From positions 297,935 to 361,934 of the forward strand of contig CALFVT010000004.1 of NCBI GenBank assembly GCA_937928165.1: a stretch of 64,000 nt of DNA. Direction: 5' to 3'. The notes beneath the pieces were generated by a model. It was not told the origin of the DNA. It worked only from the letters and a program-made list of their open reading frames with translations, and did not search any database. A program made the position numbers and the translations under genes. Positions 38,047 through 47,187 of the stretch are shown here, one piece after another. Origin of the DNA: an uncultured Caulobacterales bacterium (GTDB lineage: Bacteria; Pseudomonadota; Alphaproteobacteria; Caulobacterales; Maricaulaceae). Every line of letters starts with the position of its first letter. Position 1 is the stretch's first letter.

Positions 38047-39549
38047 ATGTCAGCTAATCAGGTTATTTTATCTATAGATCAGGGCACGACCAGCTCTCGT
38101 ACATTAGTGTTCACGCCTAAAGGCGATCTGCTTTATACAGCGCAAAAAGCTTTTCCTCAAATATATCCGTATGATGGGTGGGTTGAACACGACCCTGAAG
38201 AGATTTGGGGAAGTGTTGTAGCCACACTCAAAGATGCCCACCAATTTTGCAATGATAACGATTTAACGATCGCTGGCGTCGGTATCACAAACCAGCGCGA
38301 GACAACCTTAGTATGGGATAGATCAACAGGACAGCCGATTTACAATGCAATCGTCTGGCAAGACCGCCGCACAGCCGATATTTGCAAGACACTAAAAGAT
38401 AACGGCATGGAAGACACTGTAAAACAGAAAACAGGCCTTGTTCTTGACCCATATTTCAGTGCCTCAAAAGCCGCATGGATATTAGACAATGTCGAAGGTG
38501 CCCGGAAAAAAGCGCAAGACGGTGAGCTGGCTTTTGGAACGGTTGATAGCTTTTTAATCTGGCGTTTAAGCGACGGTCAAATTCACGCGACAGATGGAAC
38601 AAATGCAAGCCGAACGAGCTTATTTGATATTGAAAAATATAAATGGGATAAAGATTTAGCTGACATATTTAATGTCCCGCTCTCGGTTCTACCGAAAGTT
38701 AAAGACTGCGCGGATGACTATGGTTATGTGGCCAATGATATTTTACCAGGAAACATTCCTATATGCGGCGTTGCCGGCGATCAACAAGCGGCTTTAATTG
38801 GTCAAAAATGTTTTAAGCCAGGGCAGCTTAAAAGCACATATGGCACTGGCTGCTTTATCGTAACCAATACCGGACAGGAGATTATTCACTCTGATAACAA
38901 CCTTCTTACCACGGTCGCTTACCGGCTTAACGGCAAAACAACATTCGCCCTTGAGGGTTCCATTTTTATCGCCGGAGCTGCCGTTCAATGGCTTCGTGAT
39001 GGGTTGAATTTATTTGAAAACGCTGAAGACACACGGGAGCTAGCTATATCTGCACAGGACAATCCAGACCTTTATCTCGTTCCAGCTTTTACAGGTCTGG
39101 GCGCGCCCCATTGGAATCCTCATGCACGGGGGGCATTATTTGGGTTGACCCGTGCCGCTAGCCGCGCCGATATGGTGCGCGCAGCTCTCGAAGGCATCGC
39201 TTTTCAAACATATGATCTCTTATCTGCTATGGAAGGAGATGGCATTAGCCTCACCGCTCTACGTGTAGACGGCGGCATGGTCGCGAATGATTGGTTCTTA
39301 CAAGCCTTAGCAAGTATAACAAATATTACGGTTGAACGGCCAATTATGCTTGAAACCACAGCCCTTGGCGCTGCTCAACTTGCGGCAATGAGATTAGGCC
39401 TAATTGCGTATCCCTCCAGCCAAGACACTACAAAAAATTCTATGCTTAAACGCACGCAGCCCGATTGGGACTTATCCTACAGAACAGCGCGTTTGAGCCG
39501 TTGGAGCCGCGCAATTCAGGCCACACAGCTTTTTTCACAAGCCAAATGA
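38047..39549 (+). CDS. glpK: Glycerol kinase
   Basis: Phosphorylates glycerol using ATP; FGGY family, 500 residues. Motifs: DQGTTSSRTLVF at the N-terminus, WQDRRTADIC, the nucleotide-binding CGVAGDQQAALIGQ and TGCFIVTNTG, and the C-terminal GLGAPHWNPHARGALFGLTR. CAGGGG ribosome site precedes the ATG. Expressed divergently from glpD and directly after a 100-base gap by a histidine kinase gene. Confidence 0.96.
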   Translation: MSANQVILSIDQGTTSSRTLVFTPKGDLLYTAQKAFPQIYPYDGWVEHDPEEIWGSVVATLKDAHQFCNDNDLTIAGVGITNQRETTLVWDRSTGQPIYNAIVWQDRRTADICKTLKDNGMEDTVKQKTGLVLDPYFSASKAAWILDNVEGARKKAQDGELAFGTVDSFLIWRLSDGQIHATDGTNASRTSLFDIEKYKWDKDLADIFNVPLSVLPKVKDCADDYGYVANDILPGNIPICGVAGDQQAALIGQKCFKPGQLKSTYGTGCFIVTNTGQEIIHSDNNLLTTVAYRLNGKTTFALEGSIFIAGAAVQWLRDGLNLFENAEDTRELAISAQDNPDLYLVPAFTGLGAPHWNPHARGALFGLTRAASRADMVRAALEGIAFQTYDLLSAMEGDGISLTALRVDGGMVANDWFLQALASITNITVERPIMLETTALGAAQLAAMRLGLIAYPSSQDTTKNSMLKRTQPDWDLSYRTARLSRWSRAIQATQLFSQAK

Positions 39550-39561
39550 GCCATTAAACAA

Positions 39562-39577
39562 ACAAATTTAAATTTGT
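39562..39577. promoter_or_regulatory. Perfect 16-base AT-rich palindrome
   Basis: ACAAATTT/AAATTTGT is an exact 16-base palindrome in the 102-base gap between glpK and the hybrid kinase. It could be a dimeric repressor operator or a weak terminator stem. No T-run follows, so I favour an operator; its regulator is unknown. Confidence 0.4.
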
Positions 39578-39651
39578 ATAAATTTTAACGAGCTATCTAC
39601 GGTTTATTAAGGATATTAACTCTATAAATACAGTAAAAACGGGTCTTACAC

Positions 39652-41769
39652 ATGCAACATACTGCAGATATACATCAAACGGACGTCTCTAAAGATGATT
39701 TAGAGTCCCTCTTCCGTATATTAGACATCGTCAATGTCAGTGCGTTATGGGTCGATAAAGACTTTAAAACCTTCAAATATAATAATAGCAATAAGCTTAT
39801 CAAAGACACTATTTTCGATCTAAATGGAAAGTCGGTGACTTACACTGAGCTTTTATATGAAATATTTAAAAATAATCAGATTGATACGGATGAAAACAGC
39901 TTTGAGAACATACAAAAAAATTGGCTCGTCAAACTTCGGGAATTACAATCAAAGCCTCTCATCCCCAGTGAAGACACTGTAATTTTACCTCAATCCGGCA
40001 AAAGGTTTGTATCCAGACGAGTCTTTTTTCCAGATGGGTCAATGTTTGTTGTTAGCTTTGATTACTCTGATAGCCTGCTGCGTAGAGATGACATTATTAA
40101 AATCGCTTTCGACATGTCCAAGTCGGGCGCTTTATGTTTCTCCCCTGAAACCAATGAGTTTCTACTAGAAAGTCCCTATCTAAAGCGCATTTTAACACAA
40201 GACGAATATGCCGCCGTAAGAAGCAATGGCTTATTTGCAATCATACACCCAGATGATGTCGACTCAGCGAAAAACATATTCACTAAGTCCCTTACAACCC
40301 ATTCGCCGATCAGTAAAAACATCCGTATTAAAACGCATAATAAGGGTAATCTTTGGTTTAAATTTATAGGGCGACTTGAAAGAGCCTCTAAATATACAGA
40401 TTCGCGCCATATCATTACATTCGAGGATGTAACCGAAGAATTAGAAATTCAAGAAAACCTTCGCCGCAACATTCAAGACTCAGAAAATAAACTTAGCGAA
40501 CGTTTAGATTTTATGGCCAAATTAAGTCATGAACTCAAAACACCAATGAACGCAATTGTCGGTTTATCAGACGCTTTATTACATGACGACATTCCCAGCG
40601 TGACACGGAGTAAGTTAGAGCTTATTCAACAATCATCGGGAATTCTTTTAGGCATGCTCGATGAAACACTCAATCATGCCAAGCTCGAAAATGCGCATGC
40701 AACTCTAGACTTACAATATGTTGACCCAAGAAAGGTCATTGGCGATATTTGTAAGTTATGGGAGCATCAAGCCCTGAAAAAAGGAACTGTCATTCAGTTT
40801 CATCCCCATAAAACCTTGCCAAATTCTATAAAATTAGATTCAACTCGTATTGGGCAATGTTTAAACAATCTATTATCCAACGCATCGAAATTCACAGAAT
40901 ATGGGAAAATCGACGTTATTGTGCAGCCTCATTTCGCAGAGAATCAATCACCCCAACTTGCCATAGCCGTACGTGACAACGGGATCGGTATGACAGAAGA
41001 ACAACAAAGGAAAGTCTTCCAAGCTTATAAACAGGCGAACGAAACGATCTCAACACGTTATGGCGGCACAGGCCTTGGGATGAGTATTACAAAAGACCTT
41101 ATCGAGCTTATGGGCGGTAAAATAACTCTAACCTCTAAGCCAAATAAAGGTAGCTTGTTTTTAATTATCCTTCCTATGGACGTTGAAAATTCTAGCCGAA
41201 AACCTCAAGAAACCGCTAAGCTGCAAGCCCCTACCCCCCAAAATCCAAAGCCAAAACTTCGTAGTAATACGACCGCGCTTGCCGTAGAAACACCGCCAAA
41301 AGCATTACTTGAAAATAAGGCTTATGAAACATCAAAAACGGCCGCCAAAGTTTTTGACTCAACCCAACTTGAAAAACTTAATGTTCTAGTGGTTGACGAT
41401 AATGAAACTAATCATATCGTCATGTCATCTTTACTAGAGAATGTTGTTGGCGGCATTTACTCCGCCTATAACGGCCGCGAAGCCATAGACGTCTTATCCG
41501 TAGAGCATATTGACGTTGTTTTAATGGATATTCATATGCCCATTATGGACGGCATTGAGGCGACTATCGCCATACGGCAAAGCACAGAGCCCTATTCCAA
41601 TGTACGCATCATTGCCCTCACCGCCGACCCACAATATCAGCAGCAACGTCTCTGCGTTAATATCGGCATGGACGAAGCTATGGCTAAACCTGTCAAATTA
41701 GTGGACCTGATAGATATCATCAAAAAGACAATGAGCGCGCCTGTTAATAAGCTATCAAAAGCGAGTTAA
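39652..41769 (+). CDS. Hybrid sensor histidine kinase
   Basis: 705 residues without a clear membrane segment, so probably cytosolic. Two PAS-like domains (about residues 20-130 and 140-265), a HisKA dimerisation domain with His293 (KLSHELKTPMN), a HATPase domain (NNLLSNASKF, DNGIGMTEEQQRKVF, TGLGMSITKDL) and a C-terminal receiver with Asp626 (VVLMDIHMP) and Lys in AKPVK. There is no partner regulator or HPt gene adjacent, and the trigger is unknown. It follows glpK, but a palindrome lies between them. Convergent with the acyl-CoA dehydrogenase operon. Confidence 0.88.
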   Translation: MQHTADIHQTDVSKDDLESLFRILDIVNVSALWVDKDFKTFKYNNSNKLIKDTIFDLNGKSVTYTELLYEIFKNNQIDTDENSFENIQKNWLVKLRELQSKPLIPSEDTVILPQSGKRFVSRRVFFPDGSMFVVSFDYSDSLLRRDDIIKIAFDMSKSGALCFSPETNEFLLESPYLKRILTQDEYAAVRSNGLFAIIHPDDVDSAKNIFTKSLTTHSPISKNIRIKTHNKGNLWFKFIGRLERASKYTDSRHIITFEDVTEELEIQENLRRNIQDSENKLSERLDFMAKLSHELKTPMNAIVGLSDALLHDDIPSVTRSKLELIQQSSGILLGMLDETLNHAKLENAHATLDLQYVDPRKVIGDICKLWEHQALKKGTVIQFHPHKTLPNSIKLDSTRIGQCLNNLLSNASKFTEYGKIDVIVQPHFAENQSPQLAIAVRDNGIGMTEEQQRKVFQAYKQANETISTRYGGTGLGMSITKDLIELMGGKITLTSKPNKGSLFLIILPMDVENSSRKPQETAKLQAPTPQNPKPKLRSNTTALAVETPPKALLENKAYETSKTAAKVFDSTQLEKLNVLVVDDNETNHIVMSSLLENVVGGIYSAYNGREAIDVLSVEHIDVVLMDIHMPIMDGIEATIAIRQSTEPYSNVRIIALTADPQYQQQRLCVNIGMDEAMAKPVKLVDLIDIIKKTMSAPVNKLSKAS

Positions 41770-41784
41770 TTAAAGCGGCGTCGT

Positions 41785-43017
41785 TTAATTACGATAAGCT
41801 TTAAGCTCTTGACGCGCCACTTGCATACGGTGAACTGCATCGGGACCATCCGCAAAACGTAACGTGCGAAGACCAATCCACATTTGCGCCAACGGCGTGT
41901 CTTGCGAAACTCCCGTCCCGCCCCACATCTGCATAGCCTCATCAACCACATGCAATGCCATTTGCGGCGCAGCAACTTTGATTTGCGAGATATAGGGCGC
42001 AGCGGCGCGTGGGTCACCTTGATCCATCATCCAAGCGGCTTTCAGGCATAACAGCCGCGCTTGCTCAATGCGAATACGGCAATCGGCGATAATATCGTAA
42101 TTCGCACCAAGCTTAGCGAGCGGCTTGCCAAAAGCCGTGCGGTTATAGGCCCGCTCACACATGAGCTCCATAGCCCGTTCGGCCTGCCCAATGGCGCGCA
42201 TACAGTGGTGAATACGGCCCGGCCCAAGGCGGCCTTGGCTAACTTCAAAGCCCCGCCCCTCACCGAGCAAAAGCGCCGATTCTGGCACGCGCACATTATC
42301 AAAGCGAATATGCATATGACCGTGGGGCGCATCATCGTGACCAAACACCGTCATAGGGCGCAAAATCTCAACACCCTTCGCATCGGCAGGCACAACAAAC
42401 ATAGAATGCTGCTGATGGCGGGAGCCCTCACCACGAGCCGCCGTTCGCGCCATAAGGATATAGACCTGACAGCGCGGATCACCTGCGCCCGATGACCAAT
42501 ATTTCTCGCCGTTAAACACCCATTCATTGCCGTCTTTGACCGCAGAAAACTCAAGGTTCGTTGCATCGGATGAGGCCACAGCCGGTTCTGTCATCAGATA
42601 AGCCGAGCGGATTTCACCGTTCAGCAGGGGTTTCAGCCATTGCTCTTTATGCTCATCCGTACCGTAGCGCTCAAACACTTCCATATTCCCCGTATCTGGT
42701 GCGCTACAGTTAAAGATTTCCGGCCCCAATAAACACCAACCCATTTGCTCCGCCAGATAGGCATATTCAACCGTACTTAGGCCATATCCACGCTTGGAAT
42801 CAGTAAGCCAAAAATTCCATAAGTCTTTGCTGCGCGCTTCGGCTTTCAAGCTCTCACGAATTTCCGTTTGACGCTCTGTAAATACAAAGCGGTCACCAGC
42901 TTTACCGATTTCCGCATGATATTGCGCATCCGCCGCAATGATTTTATTTTGCATCATATCGCGTACTTGCGCGTGAATAGGCCGAAGCCGATCCGTCATT
43001 CCAAGGTCCATTGACAT
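41785..43017 (-). CDS. Acyl-CoA dehydrogenase, ACAD10/ACAD11-like
   Basis: 410 residues. FAD/acyl-CoA dehydrogenase of the ACAD10/ACAD11 branch, with LMTEPAVASSDATNLEFS, RLGPGRIHHCMRAIG and a C-terminal QMWGGTGVSQDTPLAQMW. In animals ACAD10/11 carry a fused kinase; here the kinase gene lies in the same operon (45338-46405). Such enzymes act on 4-phosphohydroxyacyl-CoA, giving enoyl-CoA. It is the last gene of the unit. Substrate chain is unknown. Confidence 0.85.
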   Translation of the reverse strand: MSMDLGMTDRLRPIHAQVRDMMQNKIIAADAQYHAEIGKAGDRFVFTERQTEIRESLKAEARSKDLWNFWLTDSKRGYGLSTVEYAYLAEQMGWCLLGPEIFNCSAPDTGNMEVFERYGTDEHKEQWLKPLLNGEIRSAYLMTEPAVASSDATNLEFSAVKDGNEWVFNGEKYWSSGAGDPRCQVYILMARTAARGEGSRHQQHSMFVVPADAKGVEILRPMTVFGHDDAPHGHMHIRFDNVRVPESALLLGEGRGFEVSQGRLGPGRIHHCMRAIGQAERAMELMCERAYNRTAFGKPLAKLGANYDIIADCRIRIEQARLLCLKAAWMMDQGDPRAAAPYISQIKVAAPQMALHVVDEAMQMWGGTGVSQDTPLAQMWIGLRTLRFADGPDAVHRMQVARQELKAYRN

Positions 43018-43027
43018 CGTCTATCCT

Positions 43028-44152
43028 TTAATAGCCCTTCATTCGGCCCACTTGGTCCAAATGATAGTTTTCATCCCCAAATAATTCCTGCGCGGCCCGA
43101 ATGCGTTTTAAAAACAGGCCAATATCATATTCATCGGTCATGCCGACGCCGCCAAACATTTGCACGCCCTCAAGCCCCGCGAGTTTAGCCACACTCCCTA
43201 GCTTTGCTTTGGCCATAGCGACCGTTAAAGGCGCATCATCGACTCCCGCATCTAGTGCCGTTAAGGCCGCTAGAACCGCCGAGCGTGCCAGTTCAAGCTC
43301 GCAATATAAATGCGATGCGCGGTGCTGGAGCGCTTGGAAGCGGCCAATTTCCTCACCAAATTGTTTCCGCTCTTTAAGGTAATTCGTCGTCAAATTAAAG
43401 GCCTGCGTCCCGGCCCCTAAAAGCTCTGCACTAACAACGGCGCGGCCTGCATTCAGCACAGCCTCAAGTACATCGTCGCCCTCATCCACCTCGCCAATGA
43501 CCGCGTCGGCGGTTACTGTGACATCGTCAAAGCTTACCCGCGCCGCATTGCGGCTATCGACCATGACCGTTCGCTCACATGTAAGACCTTTAGACTTCGG
43601 GTCAATAAGGAATAAGGTGATTTTATCATCCGCCGTTTTTGCGGCGACAATAAGCTGATCAGCAATATGACCATCAAGTACCATGGACTTCTCGCCGCTT
43701 AGTGTAAAACCATTACCAGAACGTACCGCTGTAGTTTCCATCAGGCGCGGATTATGCTTTCGCCCTTCATCAACGGCCAAGGCCATGATTGTCTCACCAG
43801 AGGCTAATTTCGGGAGCCAGTCTGATTTCTGCACATCAGACCCCGCCGTTTTAATCGCCGTCGCCGCCAAAATTGCTGAGGATAAAAAGGGCGAAGCCGT
43901 TAGATTTTTTCCCATTTCAACCGCCACAAGCCCTGCCGCCATATAGCCCATATCCACGCCGCCATGGTCTTCGGGAATGACGACCCCCGCAAAGCCCATA
44001 ACCGCCATTTCGCGCCATAGGCTGCGGTCAATACCGTCTTCGCTTCGTTCATCGCGAAGCTTACGCAGCGCCGCAACTGGTGACTTTTCGTTAAAAAACC
44101 CGCTCGCGCTTTCCGATAAAAGCTGCTCATCTTCATTTAATACAAGCGCCAT
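43028..44152 (-). CDS. Acyl-CoA dehydrogenase, second subunit type
   Basis: 374 residues, acyl-CoA dehydrogenase fold with GFFNEKSPVAALRKLRDERS near the N-terminus and EGVQMFGGVGMTDEYDIGLFLKRI near the C-terminus. The spacing from the neighbour is 2 bases upstream (44155). Adjacent unlike ACADs of about this size often form heteromeric enzymes (as in steroid side-chain degradation), with one subunit lacking a canonical base. I infer an obligate pair with the upstream gene, unproven. Confidence 0.8.
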   Translation of the reverse strand: MALVLNEDEQLLSESASGFFNEKSPVAALRKLRDERSEDGIDRSLWREMAVMGFAGVVIPEDHGGVDMGYMAAGLVAVEMGKNLTASPFLSSAILAATAIKTAGSDVQKSDWLPKLASGETIMALAVDEGRKHNPRLMETTAVRSGNGFTLSGEKSMVLDGHIADQLIVAAKTADDKITLFLIDPKSKGLTCERTVMVDSRNAARVSFDDVTVTADAVIGEVDEGDDVLEAVLNAGRAVVSAELLGAGTQAFNLTTNYLKERKQFGEEIGRFQALQHRASHLYCELELARSAVLAALTALDAGVDDAPLTVAMAKAKLGSVAKLAGLEGVQMFGGVGMTDEYDIGLFLKRIRAAQELFGDENYHLDQVGRMKGY

Positions 44153-44154
44153 GG

Positions 44155-45330
44155 CTAAGCCCCCGGAAGCTGTAGAATATGTTTAGAAATAATATTAAGC
44201 TGCACTTCAGAGGTTCCCCCTTCAATAGAATTTGCTTTGGTACGAAGCCATGAGCGCGCAAGGCGACCATCATCTGACCGCTCCCCTTCCCACTCAAGGC
44301 CTTCATAACCTGCGCTGTCCATCATGAGTTCAAAGCGGCGCTTATTCAGTTCCGTGCCGTAATATTTAAGCATAGAGGAATCCGCCCCAAGGCTTGCCCC
44401 CGCTTTCGCCTCGCCAAGTTTACGGGCCATGGTTTGATTAAACGCCCATTCATCGACCTCAGTCTGCAGGATTTTGGCGCGTAAAATACTATCAGCCAGC
44501 TTATTATCTTCGAGGCCGATCATACCCGCTGCGATTTCATGCATAGGCCGCGTTATCCCGTTTTGATCACCGATCATTTCGCGCTCATGGGTCAGAAGGT
44601 ATTTCGCAATCGACCAGCCCTTATGAAGCTCCCCGACTAGATTTTCTTTTGGCACTTTAACATCGTCAAAAAAAGTCTCGCAGAAAGGCGAACGCCCGGA
44701 GATGAGCTTAATTGGCCGCGTGGTGACACCGGGCGTTTGCATGTCAAACAAGACAAAACTTATACCGTGGTGTTTCTTGCCCGAGTTATCTGTACGTACA
44801 AGACAGAAAATCCAGTCTGCTTTATCCGCATATGACGTCCATACTTTTTGGCCATTAACAATCCAGTGATCGCCCTTGTCTTCGGCATTGGTGGCCAAAG
44901 ATGCTAAATCTGAACCTGCATTAGGCTCAGAATAACCTTGGCACCAACGGATCTCCCCAAGGGCAATTTTGGGCAGATGTTCTAGCTTTTGCACCTCAGA
45001 ACCGAACTTAAGTAAAGCCGGCCCCAGCATCCAGATACCAAAACTAGAGAGTGGTGAGCGGGCCTTAATCCGCTTCATTTCTTTCGCAAGAATTTTCGCC
45101 TCGGCCTTAGACAATCCGCCGCCGCCATATGCTTTGGGCCATGTGGGAACTGTCCACCCCTTCGCGCCCATACGCTCTAGCCAGAGTTTTTGCGCCTCAT
45201 TTTTAAAGGTGAAATTACGCCCGCCCCAACAGGCATCATCTTCATGTTCAATAGGCTCACACATCTCCACCGGGCAATTTTCCGTAAGCCATGCCCGGGT
45301 CTCTTTTTGGAATTGTTCAAGATCACTCAT
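44155..45330 (-). CDS. Acyl-CoA dehydrogenase, first subunit type
   Basis: 391 residues with GYSEPNAGSDLASLATNAED (FAD/substrate block), VNGQKVWTSYADKADWIFC and SIEGGTSEVQLNIISKHIL at the C-terminus, as in the FadE-type subunits of paired ACADs. It lies 2 bases upstream of the other subunit and 7 bases after the kinase gene. Together with 43028-44152 it likely forms a flavin dehydrogenase for bulky or branched acyl-CoA; substrate not known. Confidence 0.86.
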   Translation of the reverse strand: MSDLEQFQKETRAWLTENCPVEMCEPIEHEDDACWGGRNFTFKNEAQKLWLERMGAKGWTVPTWPKAYGGGGLSKAEAKILAKEMKRIKARSPLSSFGIWMLGPALLKFGSEVQKLEHLPKIALGEIRWCQGYSEPNAGSDLASLATNAEDKGDHWIVNGQKVWTSYADKADWIFCLVRTDNSGKKHHGISFVLFDMQTPGVTTRPIKLISGRSPFCETFFDDVKVPKENLVGELHKGWSIAKYLLTHEREMIGDQNGITRPMHEIAAGMIGLEDNKLADSILRAKILQTEVDEWAFNQTMARKLGEAKAGASLGADSSMLKYYGTELNKRRFELMMDSAGYEGLEWEGERSDDGRLARSWLRTKANSIEGGTSEVQLNIISKHILQLPGA

Positions 45331-45337
45331 AATATAC

Positions 45338-46405
45338 CTATAATTTTCCCGTTTTAATCTTAAACCGCGCTAATTGCCCCAGCGCATTCGTCATCATACC
45401 GTAAGCTTTAAATTTAGGGTTATCGGTCTGTCCGTGATAAAAGCGGTAATAAATTTGCTGAATAATCACTGCAAGACGCCATATTCCGTAAACATAATAA
45501 AATTGGAAACCATCTGTGTTTATTTTACGTTCCGCCGCGTAGAAATCTAAAAATTCCTGCCGCGTCATCATGCCTGATTCCATAGACGGTTGCCGGACGA
45601 CCATTTTCATAAAGTCAGGGTCATCCGCCTGTATCCAGTAAGCCAAGGTATTCCCAAGATCCATTAAAGGGTCCCCAAGAGCAGAAATTTCCCAATCCAA
45701 AATCGCATTGATTTGCGTGGGGTCATTTTGATCTAAAATACAATTATCTATGCGGAAGTCGCCATGAAGCAGACCCACGCCTTGCTCGGTGTCGGGGCGG
45801 TTATCTTCAAGCCATTGGCAAATATCTTCAAATTTTTCAACATCTTCCGTCCATGCCTTGGCCCAGCGTTTATTCCAGCCCAAGATTTGGCGCTGAACAT
45901 AACCATTAGGCTTTCCAAAATCCGCAAGACCCGCCGCTTTGAAGTCAACATTGTGAAGATCAACGAGGCGGCGGACAAATGTTTCATTGAGCCTACGCGC
46001 TTGTTCTGATCCCCATTCCCATTCCGCCGGAATGTTCTTATGAATAAGGTGGCCCTCTGCCCGCTCCATGACGTAAAATTCCGCGCCAATCTGGCTCTCA
46101 TCCTCCGTATAAAATAACGTCTTCGCGACATAGGGATAAACCGGATGAAGCGCGGTTTGAATCCGGTATTCCCGGTACATATCATGGCCACCTTTAGGGA
46201 TATAACCAAAGGGCGGGCGGCGAAGAACAAAGCGCTGCTCTGGGTAGTCTATGGCATAAGTTAGGTTTGATGCGCCGCTAGAATATTGCGCCATTTGCGG
46301 CGCTGATTGAATATCAGGACGGTTTTGCTTTATCAAAGCATCAACGGCCTCGATATTTAACTCCTCACCTTCGCGTATGCTAACTGTCGGATTATCGGAC
46401 GCCAT
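45338..46405 (-). CDS. Aminoglycoside phosphotransferase-fold kinase (ACAD10/11 kinase-like, LvaA type)
   Basis: 355 residues, APH fold with FVLRRPPFGYIPKGGHDMYREYRI (ATP Lys region), YVMERAEGHLIHKNIP, the catalytic loop LLHGDFRIDNCILD and the metal DWEISALGDPLMDLG. These match the kinase part of ACAD10/ACAD11 and the LvaA-type kinases, which phosphorylate the hydroxyl of 4-hydroxyacyl-CoA before elimination. Its gene overlaps the SDR upstream by 1 base. It is unlikely to be a resistance enzyme. Confidence 0.86.
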   Translation of the reverse strand: MASDNPTVSIREGEELNIEAVDALIKQNRPDIQSAPQMAQYSSGASNLTYAIDYPEQRFVLRRPPFGYIPKGGHDMYREYRIQTALHPVYPYVAKTLFYTEDESQIGAEFYVMERAEGHLIHKNIPAEWEWGSEQARRLNETFVRRLVDLHNVDFKAAGLADFGKPNGYVQRQILGWNKRWAKAWTEDVEKFEDICQWLEDNRPDTEQGVGLLHGDFRIDNCILDQNDPTQINAILDWEISALGDPLMDLGNTLAYWIQADDPDFMKMVVRQPSMESGMMTRQEFLDFYAAERKINTDGFQFYYVYGIWRLAVIIQQIYYRFYHGQTDNPKFKAYGMMTNALGQLARFKIKTGKL

Positions 46406-47163
46406 TAAATAACCGCACCTCCATCAACTACCATGCCTTGCCCGGTAAAATAACTCGCCTCATCAGAGACCATAAATAACACGGCTCCGACCATTTCTTC
46501 TGGCTGTGCCATACGCTTCAAGGACAGGTTCATATTCACATAGGTTTCCATGATCGGATTATCTTTAAGTCCCGCCGCAAGCTTGGTATCCGTAAAGCCG
46601 GGCAGGAGCGCGTTGACACGAATGCCTTGCTGGGAATATTCTTTAGCAAAACCCTTAGTCATATTAATAAGGCCAGCCTTTGTCATGCCGTAGACCACAC
46701 GCAAGAGTCCCGGCTGAATACCATCAATCGACGCGACATTCACAACCGAGCCGCCGCCGCTTTCAAGCATAATTGGTATAGCCTTGGATGTCAGGTAAAA
46801 CGGCCCTTTAAGATTCACATCCATGGTTTTATCATAGGCCCATTCAGGCGTTTCATGGGCCGCTCCAAAATAAGGATTAGTCGCACCGTTATTAATTAAA
46901 ATATCAAGGCGGCCATGTTTGTCTTTAATCGCGTCCAAAGCCGCTTGATGAGTCTCAATTTCACCAAGATGCAAGACCATTGCATCAGCTTTTCCGCCTT
47001 TGCTACGAATATTGGCAGCAACTGTCTCGCAAGGCTCTAGCTTACGGCTCGTGCAAATTACTGTCGCCCCATGCTCCGCAAGGCCGTGAGCAATAGCTTC
47101 GCCAATCCCCCGCGAGGCTCCGGCAACGAGTGCAACTTTTCCTGTTAAATCAAACCGTGCCAT
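46405..47163 (-). CDS. SDR oxidoreductase (operon partner)
   Basis: 252 residues, classical SDR: GASRGIGEAIA (cofactor loop), NNGATNPYF, the catalytic SVVNVASIDG and YGMTKAG (YxxxK). Ends ASYFTGQGMVVDGGAVI as in many ketoreductase-like SDRs. An AAGGAG site precedes the ATG and the stop overlaps the kinase gene start. Probably oxidises a 3-hydroxyacyl-CoA or a related alcohol in the same pathway. Confidence 0.85.
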   Translation of the reverse strand: MARFDLTGKVALVAGASRGIGEAIAHGLAEHGATVICTSRKLEPCETVAANIRSKGGKADAMVLHLGEIETHQAALDAIKDKHGRLDILINNGATNPYFGAAHETPEWAYDKTMDVNLKGPFYLTSKAIPIMLESGGGSVVNVASIDGIQPGLLRVVYGMTKAGLINMTKGFAKEYSQQGIRVNALLPGFTDTKLAAGLKDNPIMETYVNMNLSLKRMAQPEEMVGAVLFMVSDEASYFTGQGMVVDGGAVI

Positions 47164-47187
47164 AATCGCTCCTTACTCTTATGTTTT

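Noticed and set aside
39584..39620. Possible CtrA box upstream of the hybrid kinase
   Set aside because: The TTAA pair has a 5-base spacer (TTAAGGATATTAA), not the required 7.
45338..46405. Aminoglycoside-phosphotransferase-like gene as antibiotic resistance
   Set aside because: It sits within an acyl-CoA dehydrogenase operon and matches the ACAD10/11 kinase pattern, so metabolic use is more likely.
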